DNA from: an uncultured Bacteroidales bacterium
Lineage (GTDB): Bacteria; Bacteroidota; Bacteroidia; Bacteroidales; UBA932
Direction of reading: 5' to 3'
Length of the DNA: 64,000 nucleotides
Assembly (NCBI GenBank): GCA_944322925.1
Contig: CALUQM010000004.1
Coordinates: 1 to 64,000 of the forward strand
The number at the start of each line of letters is the position of its first letter. Positions within the stretch are counted from its first letter, which is position 1. The notes under the pieces are model-generated. The model did not search any database. It saw only the letters and a program-made list of their open reading frames with translations, and had not been told where the DNA came from. Positions 56,518 to 64,000 of this stretch are shown here, in pieces. The translations under genes were made by a program, and so were the position numbers.

Positions 56518-57963
56518 ATGGATTCAGAAAAAGTACTGGACCTGTTCAAGGAGATCACGCAGATCCCCCGGGAATCAGGTCATGAAGAGCAGATCATAGC
56601 ATATCTGCAGGAATTCGCCCGGCTTCATTCTCTCGAGTGCAGAACAGATGAAGCCGGGAATGTCGTAATTGTAAAGGAGGCTTCTCCCGGATATGAAAAT
56701 CTGCCTGTCGTGGTGCTGCAGAGCCACTCGGACATGGTGTGCGAGAAACGCTCAGGGGTCGACCACGATTTTTCCAAAGACCCGATACGCTACGTCATCG
56801 AAGACGGATGGATGATAGCCCGGGATACGACTCTCGGTGCGGACTGCGGCATAGGGATGGCGGCACAGCTCGCCGTCCTCGAAAGCAGTCTTCCTGCGGG
56901 CAGGATAGAATGCCTGTTTACCGTGTCCGAAGAAACCGGACTCGACGGAGCCAAGGCCCTGAAGCCGGGATTCATTACGGGAAAGATTCTTATCAATCTC
57001 GATTCCGAGGATGAAGGGGAGCTTTTCGTCGGCTGCGCGGGCGGCCTGGACACTACTGCGGTTTTCAGTTACGGGACCGTGCCTGTCGGAACCGGTTTCG
57101 AGAAAGCGGAAATCCGCATCAGCGGCGGTGCCGGAGGTCACAGCGGAGACGACATAGACAAGGGGAGGGCGAATGCCGTCCAGCTTCTTGCCCGTCTCCT
57201 GTACGGACTTCCGTATGAATATCTTTGCCATATAGACGGGGGAAACAAGCGCAATGCAATAGCCAGAGAGGCTTCAGCGGTGATAGCGGCCGCTCCGGAG
57301 AATATGGATTTCATAGAAAAGGCGGTATCCGCATTTGCCGGCGATATCGGATCGGAATATGCTGCCGGCGATCCTGAAATCAAGGCTTCCTGCAGACGGC
57401 TCGGGCCGGCCGGGAGCGATACTCCGGCGATAGAGCCTTCCGTAGCGGAATCTCTTGTCGCATCGCTTTTTGCGGCGCCGCACGGGGTCCTTGCCATGAG
57501 CGGCGACATAAAGGGACTTGTGGAGACATCCACCAATCTCGCTTCCGTGAAAATGACGCCGGACGGCAGGATCAGGGTGGGAACGAGCCAGAGAAGTTCG
57601 GTTACTTCCGGGCGCAGGGCTGCCGGACAGAAAGTCGAGGCAGTATTCAGGCTTGCCGGGGCTGAGGTAAGCCATGAATCCGAATATCCCGGATGGAAGC
57701 CTAAAATGGATTCTCCGCTTCTGGAACTGTGCAGAAGTTCGTACAGAAAGCTCTTCGGCAAAGAGCCTGTAGTCAGAGCGATCCATGCCGGACTCGAATG
57801 CGGGCTTTTCCTCGACAAATACCCGGACCTGGACATGATTTCCTTCGGTCCGACCCTGCGCTGCGTACATGCTCCGGGAGAAAGGCTCGATCTGGCATCT
57901 CTCGAAAAATTCACCGCACTGCTCACTGAAGTCGTAAACAACATATCGGAACTCGGAAAATGA
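56518..57963 (+). CDS. pepD: Aminoacyl-histidine dipeptidase (M20C, PepD type)
   Basis: 481 residues, matching the family size of about 485. Cytosolic di-zinc enzyme that splits Xaa-His and other dipeptides. Motifs: QSHSDMV with His70 and Asp72, DCGIGMAA, the base region VSEETGLDGA, and SGGAGGHSGDDID in the lid domain. The ATG at 56518 is chosen because the in-frame start at 56485 would lie inside dnaA. The rpe gene starts within its last codons. Confidence 0.95.
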   Translation: MDSEKVLDLFKEITQIPRESGHEEQIIAYLQEFARLHSLECRTDEAGNVVIVKEASPGYENLPVVVLQSHSDMVCEKRSGVDHDFSKDPIRYVIEDGWMIARDTTLGADCGIGMAAQLAVLESSLPAGRIECLFTVSEETGLDGAKALKPGFITGKILINLDSEDEGELFVGCAGGLDTTAVFSYGTVPVGTGFEKAEIRISGGAGGHSGDDIDKGRANAVQLLARLLYGLPYEYLCHIDGGNKRNAIAREASAVIAAAPENMDFIEKAVSAFAGDIGSEYAAGDPEIKASCRRLGPAGSDTPAIEPSVAESLVASLFAAPHGVLAMSGDIKGLVETSTNLASVKMTPDGRIRVGTSQRSSVTSGRRAAGQKVEAVFRLAGAEVSHESEYPGWKPKMDSPLLELCRSSYRKLFGKEPVVRAIHAGLECGLFLDKYPDLDMISFGPTLRCVHAPGERLDLASLEKFTALLTEVVNNISELGK

Positions 57964-58601
57964 ATACCCAGATAGCCATATCAATGCTCGCCGCAGATTT
58001 CCTCCGTCTTGAGGATGACGTGCGGTTCGTGAACAGCCATGCAGACATCTTCCATCTCGACATTATGGACGGGATTTTCGTGCCGAACATTTCGTACGGC
58101 TTTCCCGTAGTGGATGCGATAGCTTCGATTGCGACCAGACCTCTGGATGCGCATCTCATGATAGTATCCCCGGAAAATTACGTGGAGCGTTTCGCAAAGT
58201 CGGGGGCCGATATGCTGAGTTTCCACCTGAATGCCACGGACGATCCTGAAAAAGTCGTCGACCTCATTCACGCCAACGGCATGAAGGCAGGCATCGCGAT
58301 CAACCCTGACATTCCTGTCGAAAAGCTTTTCCCTTATCTCGGCAAATGCGAATTTGCGCTTATAATGTCGGTATTCGCCGGATTCGGAGGCCAGAAATTC
58401 ATAGAGGATACCTATCCGCGGATCGAGACCCTGAAGACGGAGATAGTCCGTCAGGGTCTCGGATGCCTGATCGAAGTCGACGGGGGAGTTTCCGGCAAGA
58501 ATTCAGCCGCTCTCAAGTCCGCCGGGGCGGATATTCTCGTTTCCGGAAGCGCAGTCCTCAAGTCCGCCGATCCCTCTGCCGCCGTACAGGCCATGCGATG
58601 A
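57960..58601 (+). CDS. rpe: Ribulose-phosphate 3-epimerase
   Basis: 213 residues, a TIM barrel. Interconverts ribulose 5-phosphate and xylulose 5-phosphate in the pentose phosphate pathway. Metal ligands are visible as His32 and Asp34 (HLDIMDG), His65 (AHLM) and the Asp of EVDGGVS. The usual MSVNPGFGGQ loop reads MSVFAGFGGQ (Phe139-Ala140). The 4-bp ATGA overlap with pepD indicates an operon. I think some Bacteroidota homologues share this change but cannot verify it. Confidence 0.93.
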   Translation: MNTQIAISMLAADFLRLEDDVRFVNSHADIFHLDIMDGIFVPNISYGFPVVDAIASIATRPLDAHLMIVSPENYVERFAKSGADMLSFHLNATDDPEKVVDLIHANGMKAGIAINPDIPVEKLFPYLGKCEFALIMSVFAGFGGQKFIEDTYPRIETLKTEIVRQGLGCLIEVDGGVSGKNSAALKSAGADILVSGSAVLKSADPSAAVQAMR

Positions 58602-58642
58602 CCGTCCTGTCGGGAAAAATTTTGTCGATATCACACTTTTAT

Positions 58643-58674
58643 TTTGGGTAATTCAGCGGATTGTATTATTTTCG
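58643..58674 (+). promoter_or_regulatory. Promoter for carA-carB
   Basis: TTTG at 58643-58646, 20-bp spacer, TATTTTCG at 58667-58674 (one mismatch to TAnnTTTG). It lies just before the carA ATG at 58706 and excludes the in-frame TTG at 58661 as the start. Confidence 0.65.
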
Positions 58675-58705
58675 CTCGATTTTGAATATTATAAATTTTA
58701 GAAAG

Positions 58706-59782
58706 ATGGAGCATAAAACCCGAGCTACGCTCAAGTTGGAAAACGGGATGGAATTCCAGGGCTATTCCTTCGGTTACAATGGTCCCTGCGATGGCGAAGT
58801 AGTCTTCTCCACCGCTATGGTCGGATATACCGAAAGCCTTACCGACCCGTCATATTCCGGTCAGATACTGTGTATCACTTATCCTATTGTCGGAAATTAC
58901 GGAGTACCTGAAGAAGGTTTCGATGAAAACGGTATCGCCAGATTCATGGAATCCGACAATATCTATGTCAAAGGACTGGTGGTAGCGAATTATTCAGAGG
59001 ACTACAGCCACTGGAATGCTTCCGAGAGTCTTGGAAAATGGCTTGAACAGCACAAGATACCAGGGATCTGCGGCATAGACACGAGGGAACTGACAAAAGT
59101 ACTGAGAGACCAGGGAGCCATGCTCGGAATCATAGTTCCCGAAGGCCAGACCAGGGATTTTCCGGTTCCTGATCCGAACAAGGAGAATCAGGTGGCGGTA
59201 GTGAGCTGCAAGGAAGTGATAAGGTACGGCCACGGAAGCCGGAAGATCGTTCTTGTGGACTGCGGCGTAAAGCACAATATCCTGAGATGCTTCATGAAGC
59301 GCGACGTGGAAATCATCAGGGTGCCGTGGGACTACGATTTCAACGATATCGACTATGACGGACTTTTCATCTCGAACGGCCCTGGCAATCCGGAATACTG
59401 CGACATCACGGTAGAGCATATACGGGAGGCCATGAAAAAGGACAAGCCGATTTTCGGCATCTGTATGGGAAACCAGCTTCTCAGCCGCGCTGCCGGGGCC
59501 AAAACGTTCAAACTCAAATACGGCCACAGAAGCCACAACCAGCCTGTCAGAATGGTCGGTTCCAACAAATGTTTCATCACCTGCCAGAATCACGGCTATG
59601 CTGTAGATACCAGCACCCTCGATCCTGACTGGATGCCGTATTTCGTGAATATGAACGACGGAACCAACGAAGGTATCAGGCACAAGTCAAAGCCCTTCTT
59701 CTCATCCCAGTTCCATCCGGAAGCTTCGGGCGGTCCGACTGATACGGAATTCCTTTTCGATGAATTCATAAGCAAGCTTTAG
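58706..59782 (+). CDS. carA: Carbamoyl-phosphate synthase small (glutaminase) subunit
   Basis: 358 residues, slightly shorter than the E. coli enzyme (382). It hydrolyses glutamine and channels ammonia to CarB for carbamoyl phosphate, feeding pyrimidine and arginine synthesis. The C-terminal class I amidotransferase domain has nucleophile Cys253 in GICMGNQLL and the His/Glu pair in FHPEASGGP. The N-terminal domain starts TRATLKLENGMEFQGYSFG. carB follows 31 bp downstream. Confidence 0.96.
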   Translation: MEHKTRATLKLENGMEFQGYSFGYNGPCDGEVVFSTAMVGYTESLTDPSYSGQILCITYPIVGNYGVPEEGFDENGIARFMESDNIYVKGLVVANYSEDYSHWNASESLGKWLEQHKIPGICGIDTRELTKVLRDQGAMLGIIVPEGQTRDFPVPDPNKENQVAVVSCKEVIRYGHGSRKIVLVDCGVKHNILRCFMKRDVEIIRVPWDYDFNDIDYDGLFISNGPGNPEYCDITVEHIREAMKKDKPIFGICMGNQLLSRAAGAKTFKLKYGHRSHNQPVRMVGSNKCFITCQNHGYAVDTSTLDPDWMPYFVNMNDGTNEGIRHKSKPFFSSQFHPEASGGPTDTEFLFDEFISKL

Positions 59783-59813
59783 TCCCGATATTCAAACATT
59801 AAATTCCCGAAAA

Positions 59814-62800
59814 ATGATAGACAACGAAATAAAGAAAGTATTGCTCCTCGGTTCCGGCGCCTTGAAGATAGGCGAGGCCGGTGAGTTCGACTATTCCGGT
59901 TCTCAGGCATTGAAGGCCATGAAAGAAGAGGGAATCGAGACTGTGCTTATCAACCCGAACATCGCTACGGTGCAGACATCCGAAAAAGTGGCGGACAAGA
60001 TATATTTTCTTCCCGTCACTCCATACTTCGTCGAGAAGGTCATACAGAAAGAGGCGCCGCAGGGCATCCTTCTGGCTTTCGGCGGACAGACTGCCCTGAA
60101 CTGCGGAGTCGAACTCTACAAGTCGGGAGTGCTTTCCAAATATAATGTAAAAGTGCTCGGCACCCCCGTACAGGCCATCATCGACACTGAAGACAGGGAG
60201 CTTTTCATAGAGAAGCTCGACCAGATAAACATCAAGACGATAAAGTCTCACGCGACTGAATCCATAGAGCAGGCAAGAGTTGCAGCCCAGGAACTCGGAT
60301 ATCCGGTGATCCTGCGTGCGGCCTATGCTCTTGGAGGACTCGGATCCGGATTCTGCGACAATGAGGAACAGCTTTTCGACGTAGCCGAAAAAGCCTTTTC
60401 GTTTTCGCCTCAGGTCCTTGTCGAGAAATCTCTCAAGGGCTGGAAGGAAATAGAATACGAGGTGTTCAGGGACAGGTACGACAACTGCATAACTGTCTGC
60501 AACATGGAAAACTTCGACCCTCTCGGCATCCATACCGGAGAGAGTATCGTGGTGGCTCCATGCCAGACCCTCGACAATGACGATGTGGAGTTCCTCAGGG
60601 AGCTTGCCATCAAGATAGTCCGCCACGTCGGAATAGTGGGAGAGTGCAACGTACAGTTTGCATACGATCCCAACTCAATGGAATACAGGGTGATAGAGGT
60701 CAATGCAAGGCTCAGCCGCTCGTCTGCCCTCGCATCCAAGGCCACCGGCTATCCGCTGGCTTTCGTGGCAGCCAAACTCGGTCTCGGCTACGGACTTTTC
60801 GACCTGAAGAATTCAGTTACAAAGAATACTCCTGCATTCTTCGAGCCGGCCATCGACTATATCGTCTGCAAGATTCCGCGCTGGGACCTCACCAAATTCC
60901 ACGGGGTATCCAGGAAAATCGGATCCAGCATGAAGAGCGTCGGCGAGGTCATGTCCATCGGACGCAGTTTCGAGGAAGCAATCCAGAAAGGTCTAAGGAT
61001 GATAGGCCAGGGGGCCCACGGTTTCGTAGGGAACAAGGAACTCAAGGTCGATGACATAGACGAGGCGTTGAAAGATCCGACCGACAACCGTATTTTCGTA
61101 ATATCCAAGGCAATGCGTGCCGGATATTCCGTCGACCAGATCCATGATCTCACCAAGATCGACAAATGGTTTCTCGACAAACTCGCGATGATCGTATCCA
61201 CGTACAACGAGATGCACAATTACGACAACTGCGAGTCCATGCCTCTCGAACTGCTGAAAACGGCGAAGAAGCAGGGCTTCTCGGATTTCCAGATCGGAAG
61301 GGCGCTGTACAAGGACAAAATCGACAGCGAGGATGCGCAGAATCTCGTGAGGAGTTTCAGAAAAGCCCACGGCATAGTTCCGTGCGTAAAACAGATAGAT
61401 ACTCTTGCTGCGGAATTCCCTGCAGCTACCAACTACCTTTATCTGACTTACAATGGTGACTACAACGATGTCACCTACCTTCATGACCACAAGTCGGTGA
61501 TAGTGCTCGGATCCGGCGCTTACCGCATCGGTTCATCCGTGGAATTCGACTGGTGTTCGGTCAATGCGCTCCAGACAATCCGCCAGCAGGGCTACAGGGG
61601 AGTGATGATCAACTACAATCCGGAAACGGTTTCCACGGACTACGACATGTGCGACCGTCTTTATTTCGACGAGCTTACTTATGAAAGGGTCATGGACATC
61701 TACGAACTCGAACAGCCGTACGGTATGGTCGTTTCAGTAGGAGGTCAGATCCCGAACAACCTTGCCCTCAGGCTCGACCGCAGCGGCGTGAACATCCTCG
61801 GTACGAGTGCAACCAGCATCGACAAGGCGGAGGACAGGCATAAATTCTCTTCCATCGTGGATGCTCTCGGTATCGACCAGCCTAAATGGAGGGAACTTAC
61901 CACTCTGGACGACGTGCATGAGTTCATCGCCAAAGTCGGATATCCGGTGCTCGTACGTCCTTCATACGTCCTTTCCGGCGCAGCCATGAACGTATGCTAC
62001 AATGAGGATGAACTCAGGCGTTTCCTTTCGCTTGCGGCCGAGGTGTCCAAAAAGCATCCAGTCGTGGTGAGCGAGTTTATGCAGCGCTGCAAGGAAATTG
62101 AATTCGATGCCGTGGCCGACAGCGGAGAAATCATTGCATACGCGATATCCGAACATGTCGAATTCGCAGGAGTCCATTCGGGAGATGCCACGATACAGTT
62201 CCCTCCTCAGAAACTGTACATCGAGACGGTGCGCAGAATCAAGAAGATAGCCAAGAAGATAGCAGCAGCCCTTGAAATCTCCGGTCCGTTCAACATCCAG
62301 TTCCTGGCCAAGGAAAACGAGATCAAGGTCATCGAATGCAATCTCAGGGCTTCCAGGAGCTTCCCGTTCGTATCCAAGATACTGAAGATAAATCTCATAG
62401 AACTTGCTACGAAGGTAATGCTCGGTCTCAAGCCGGCACCGCCTCACAAGAGTGCCTTCGATCTCGACTATGTGGGAATCAAGGCTTCCCAGTTCTCATT
62501 CTCGAGGCTGCATCAGGCGGACCCTATTCTCGGAGTCGATATGGCATCTACCGGTGAAGTCGGATGTCTCGGAGACGATTTCAACGAAGCTCTCCTCAAG
62601 TCCATCCTGTCTGTAGGTTACAGAATTCCGGAGAAAAACATCCTCGTTTCCTCTGGCGATGCGCTCCAGAAAGCCGATCTCCTGACAGCCTGCCGCCTGC
62701 TTGCCGGACACGGATATACCATATATGCAACGGCCGGAACCTACAGATATCTGGTGGAAAACGGAGTTGCTGCGACGAGAGTCCTCTGGCCGAGCGAATG

Positions 62801-63053
62801 CGAGGATGCGGATCTTGCTGCACAGTTCGAACCTGCACTGAAACTTATTCAGGACAAGGACATCGATCTTGTAGTCAATATCCCTAAGAATTACTCGACT
62901 GTAGAGCTCGAGAACGGATACAAGATTCGCCGTGCCGCGATAGATTTCAATATCCCTCTGATTACCAATGCGAGACTTGCAACGGCATTTATCAGGGCAT
63001 TCTGCAGCATGGGACTCGAAGATATCCAGATCAAGTCCTGGGATCAGTATTGA
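59814..63053 (+). CDS. carB: Carbamoyl-phosphate synthase large subunit
   Basis: 1079 residues, the standard size. Two ATP-grasp halves phosphorylate bicarbonate and carbamate: the first opens LLLGSGALKIGEAGEFDYSGSQALK, the second VIVLGSGAYRIGSSVEFDWC. A C-terminal MGS-like allosteric domain covers about 935-1079 (LLAGHGYTIYATAGTYRYL), the binding region for regulators such as UMP and IMP. With carA it forms a two-gene operon, closed by a terminator at 63086-63143. pyrF, acting later in the pathway, is elsewhere in the window. Confidence 0.97.
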   Translation: MIDNEIKKVLLLGSGALKIGEAGEFDYSGSQALKAMKEEGIETVLINPNIATVQTSEKVADKIYFLPVTPYFVEKVIQKEAPQGILLAFGGQTALNCGVELYKSGVLSKYNVKVLGTPVQAIIDTEDRELFIEKLDQINIKTIKSHATESIEQARVAAQELGYPVILRAAYALGGLGSGFCDNEEQLFDVAEKAFSFSPQVLVEKSLKGWKEIEYEVFRDRYDNCITVCNMENFDPLGIHTGESIVVAPCQTLDNDDVEFLRELAIKIVRHVGIVGECNVQFAYDPNSMEYRVIEVNARLSRSSALASKATGYPLAFVAAKLGLGYGLFDLKNSVTKNTPAFFEPAIDYIVCKIPRWDLTKFHGVSRKIGSSMKSVGEVMSIGRSFEEAIQKGLRMIGQGAHGFVGNKELKVDDIDEALKDPTDNRIFVISKAMRAGYSVDQIHDLTKIDKWFLDKLAMIVSTYNEMHNYDNCESMPLELLKTAKKQGFSDFQIGRALYKDKIDSEDAQNLVRSFRKAHGIVPCVKQIDTLAAEFPAATNYLYLTYNGDYNDVTYLHDHKSVIVLGSGAYRIGSSVEFDWCSVNALQTIRQQGYRGVMINYNPETVSTDYDMCDRLYFDELTYERVMDIYELEQPYGMVVSVGGQIPNNLALRLDRSGVNILGTSATSIDKAEDRHKFSSIVDALGIDQPKWRELTTLDDVHEFIAKVGYPVLVRPSYVLSGAAMNVCYNEDELRRFLSLAAEVSKKHPVVVSEFMQRCKEIEFDAVADSGEIIAYAISEHVEFAGVHSGDATIQFPPQKLYIETVRRIKKIAKKIAAALEISGPFNIQFLAKENEIKVIECNLRASRSFPFVSKILKINLIELATKVMLGLKPAPPHKSAFDLDYVGIKASQFSFSRLHQADPILGVDMASTGEVGCLGDDFNEALLKSILSVGYRIPEKNILVSSGDALQKADLLTACRLLAGHGYTIYATAGTYRYLVENGVAATRVLWPSECEDADLAAQFEPALKLIQDKDIDLVVNIPKNYSTVELENGYKIRRAAIDFNIPLITNARLATAFIRAFCSMGLEDIQIKSWDQY

Positions 63054-63085
63054 TTACTGCACCGGATTGAACTATCCATAATGGT

Positions 63086-63143
63086 GGGGACCGGAAAAGG
63101 CGGGATTTCAAGGCTCGCTTTCCCGGTCCCCATCATATTTTCC
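63086..63143 (+). terminator. Rho-independent terminator after carB
   Basis: GGGGACCGG (63086-63094) pairs perfectly with CCGGTCCCC (63123-63131), with a few further A-T pairs inside the loop. A modest T-rich tail (ATCATATTTT) follows. Confidence 0.65.
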
Positions 63144-63173
63144 TCCCGAAAGGCCGGGACTCTGCTTCGGTTT

Positions 63174-63785
63174 TCAGTATTCCAGGACTCCGATACCTTC
63201 CCTGACTATTTCCGGTTCGGTTCCGGTACAGTCCACGACAGTGGAAAGATTCAAGCCTCCGCAGCCTCCGTCGATGACGATATCGACTGAATTTCCCCAT
63301 CTTTCTTCTATAAGGTCGGGATCCGAGGCGTAACCGGAGTCTTCGTCTTCATCGTAAGGTATCGTGGCCGTCATCAGGGGAGCGTCTATCGTCCTCACGA
63401 TTTCCATGACTATGGGATTGTCCGGCATGCGGATACCTATTTCCTTCCTGTTCCTGAATATTTTTGGAAGACGCGAGGTGCCTTCCAGAATGAAGGTGAA
63501 CGGACCGGGCAGATTCCTTTTCATAAGTTTGAATGTCCTGTTGTCCACCCTGGCATAATGGCTTATGCTGCTCAGGTCATAGCAGATGAGCGACAGATTG
63601 TTTTTCCTGGGATCGATTCCCTTCATCCTGCAAATCCTTTCCACTGCACGCTCTTTCATGGCATGGCATCCTATAGCATACATGGTATCTGTCGGGTAGA
63701 TGATTATCCCGCCTTCTCCGAGCACCCCGGCTATTCTTTCGAGTGTCGCAGGGTCATTGTTCCTGTCATAAAGTTTCAACAACAT
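63174..63785 (-). CDS. Sua5/YciO/YrdC family protein, threonylcarbamoyl-AMP synthase-like
   Basis: 203 residues of the YrdC fold. The core motif (GGIIIYPTDTMYAIGC, then KNNLSLICYDLSS) matches enzymes that make threonylcarbamoyl-AMP for t6A37 on ANN-decoding tRNAs. The positively charged cleft residues (KGIDPRKNN and KRNLPGPFT) are present. It resembles the short YciO/TsaC group rather than two-domain Sua5. If another copy exists, this one may be the YciO paralogue. Starting ATG at 63785 on the minus strand. Confidence 0.88.
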   Translation of the reverse strand: MLLKLYDRNNDPATLERIAGVLGEGGIIIYPTDTMYAIGCHAMKERAVERICRMKGIDPRKNNLSLICYDLSSISHYARVDNRTFKLMKRNLPGPFTFILEGTSRLPKIFRNRKEIGIRMPDNPIVMEIVRTIDAPLMTATIPYDEDEDSGYASDPDLIEERWGNSVDIVIDGGCGGLNLSTVVDCTGTEPEIVREGIGVLEY

Positions 63786-63845
63786 GGCTGATGATTTATC
63801 CCGTGCAATTTATATCATTTATGACAAACGACCAAATGCTCCGCC

Positions 63846-63875
63846 AGTCAAAGTCAGTCAAAGTCAGTCAAAGTC
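63846..63875. repeat. Three perfect tandem copies of a 10-bp unit
   Basis: AGTCAAAGTC is repeated exactly at 63846-63855, 63856-63865 and 63866-63875, followed by AAAGG. The period is one helical turn. The last unit overlaps the stop codon of the minus-strand gene at the window edge, placing the array directly after that gene. Confidence 0.85.
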
Positions 63876-64000
63876 AAAGGAGGCAGACAGTCCGGATCTT
63901 CAGGCGGTTGTATTCCCTTCCGATCTCAGTCCATCTCCTTCCGTCGAGAGATGTAGCATAAACGGTGTACAGTCCGCTGCCGTATCCGGCAAGGAATACG
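63874..64000 (-). CDS. Unidentified protein, C-terminal fragment (5' end outside window)
   Basis: An open frame enters from the window edge on the minus strand and ends at a TGA (63874-63876 on the plus strand). The 41 visible residues contain the stretch VFLAGYGSGLYTVYATSLDG, followed by a charged, RW-containing tail. I do not recognise a family from so little. The aromatic, Gly-rich strand pattern would fit a beta-propeller or other beta-rich extracellular domain. The tandem repeat at 63846-63875 starts at its stop codon. Confidence 0.5.
   Translation of the reverse strand, partial: VFLAGYGSGLYTVYATSLDGRRWTEIGREYNRLKIRTVCLL

Noticed and set aside
58661..58705. Upstream TTG start for carA
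   Set aside because: It overlaps the promoter and would encode a hydrophobic lead absent from CarA; the ATG at 58706 fits.

Overview
The window is an ordinary, gene-dense bacterial chromosome segment of roughly 50% GC that looks like the order Bacteroidales (phylum Bacteroidota), possibly the Rikenellaceae/Cryptobacteroides side of it. Four things support this. The promoters have the Bacteroidota form TTTG-(19-22 bp)-TAnnTTTG, with exact or near-exact copies ahead of trigger factor, rho, lptD, topB, gyrB, carA and the rubrerythrin gene. Shine-Dalgarno sequences are largely absent. Rho carries a long disordered insertion. There is a serine-palmitoyltransferase-type gene, and sphingolipid synthesis is a Bacteroidota trait. 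The genus cannot be fixed from the sequence alone. I see no tRNA, rRNA, CRISPR array, insertion sequence, prophage or integrase. No gap between genes exceeds 300 bases; the longest is the 270-base dnaA leader.

Layout, left to right. 1-13100: end of an MFS transporter, rubrerythrin, a PurF-like protein without its glutaminase cysteine, and a THUMP-type methyltransferase on the minus strand. Next comes a plus-strand run of phosphohexomutase, phenylacetate-CoA ligase, ACT protein and tandem ABC ATPase. Convergent to it is a minus-strand operon ftsE-like, nth, K+/H+ antiporter, RluA-type pseudouridine synthase. 13187-23455: a 1006-residue TPR protein with an outer-membrane barrel partner, gyrB, then a compact lipid cluster of serine palmitoyltransferase, a short-chain reductase and an unusual condensation-fold acyltransferase-like protein. 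23459-31074: PgpH-type cyclic-di-AMP phosphodiesterase, tig-clpP-clpX, an M20 peptidase and pyrF.

31080-41899: an AraC regulator and a secreted DPP-IV-like peptidase on the minus strand, a divergent choloylglycine-hydrolase-family enzyme, then a complete glycine-cleavage operon (lipoate ligase, gcvT, gcvH, gcvPA, gcvPB, dihydrolipoamide dehydrogenase). 41925-49707: DNA glycosylase, AI-2E permease and TlpA-like lipoprotein (minus), topoisomerase III (plus), MATE exporter and rho (minus). 49888-54812: an envelope block with lptD diverging from a muramoyl amidase and an MlaD/MCE protein. 55083-63053: dnaA, pepD, rpe, carA and carB. 63174-64000: a Sua5/YrdC protein and the tail of an unidentified minus-strand gene beside a small tandem repeat.

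I found no plainly novel multi-gene system. The observations most worth following are the lipid cluster with its odd acyltransferase-like member, three enzymes whose signature residues are altered (PurF-like, TopB, acyltransferase-like), the AT-hook-like disordered insertion in Rho, and several small operator-like repeats.
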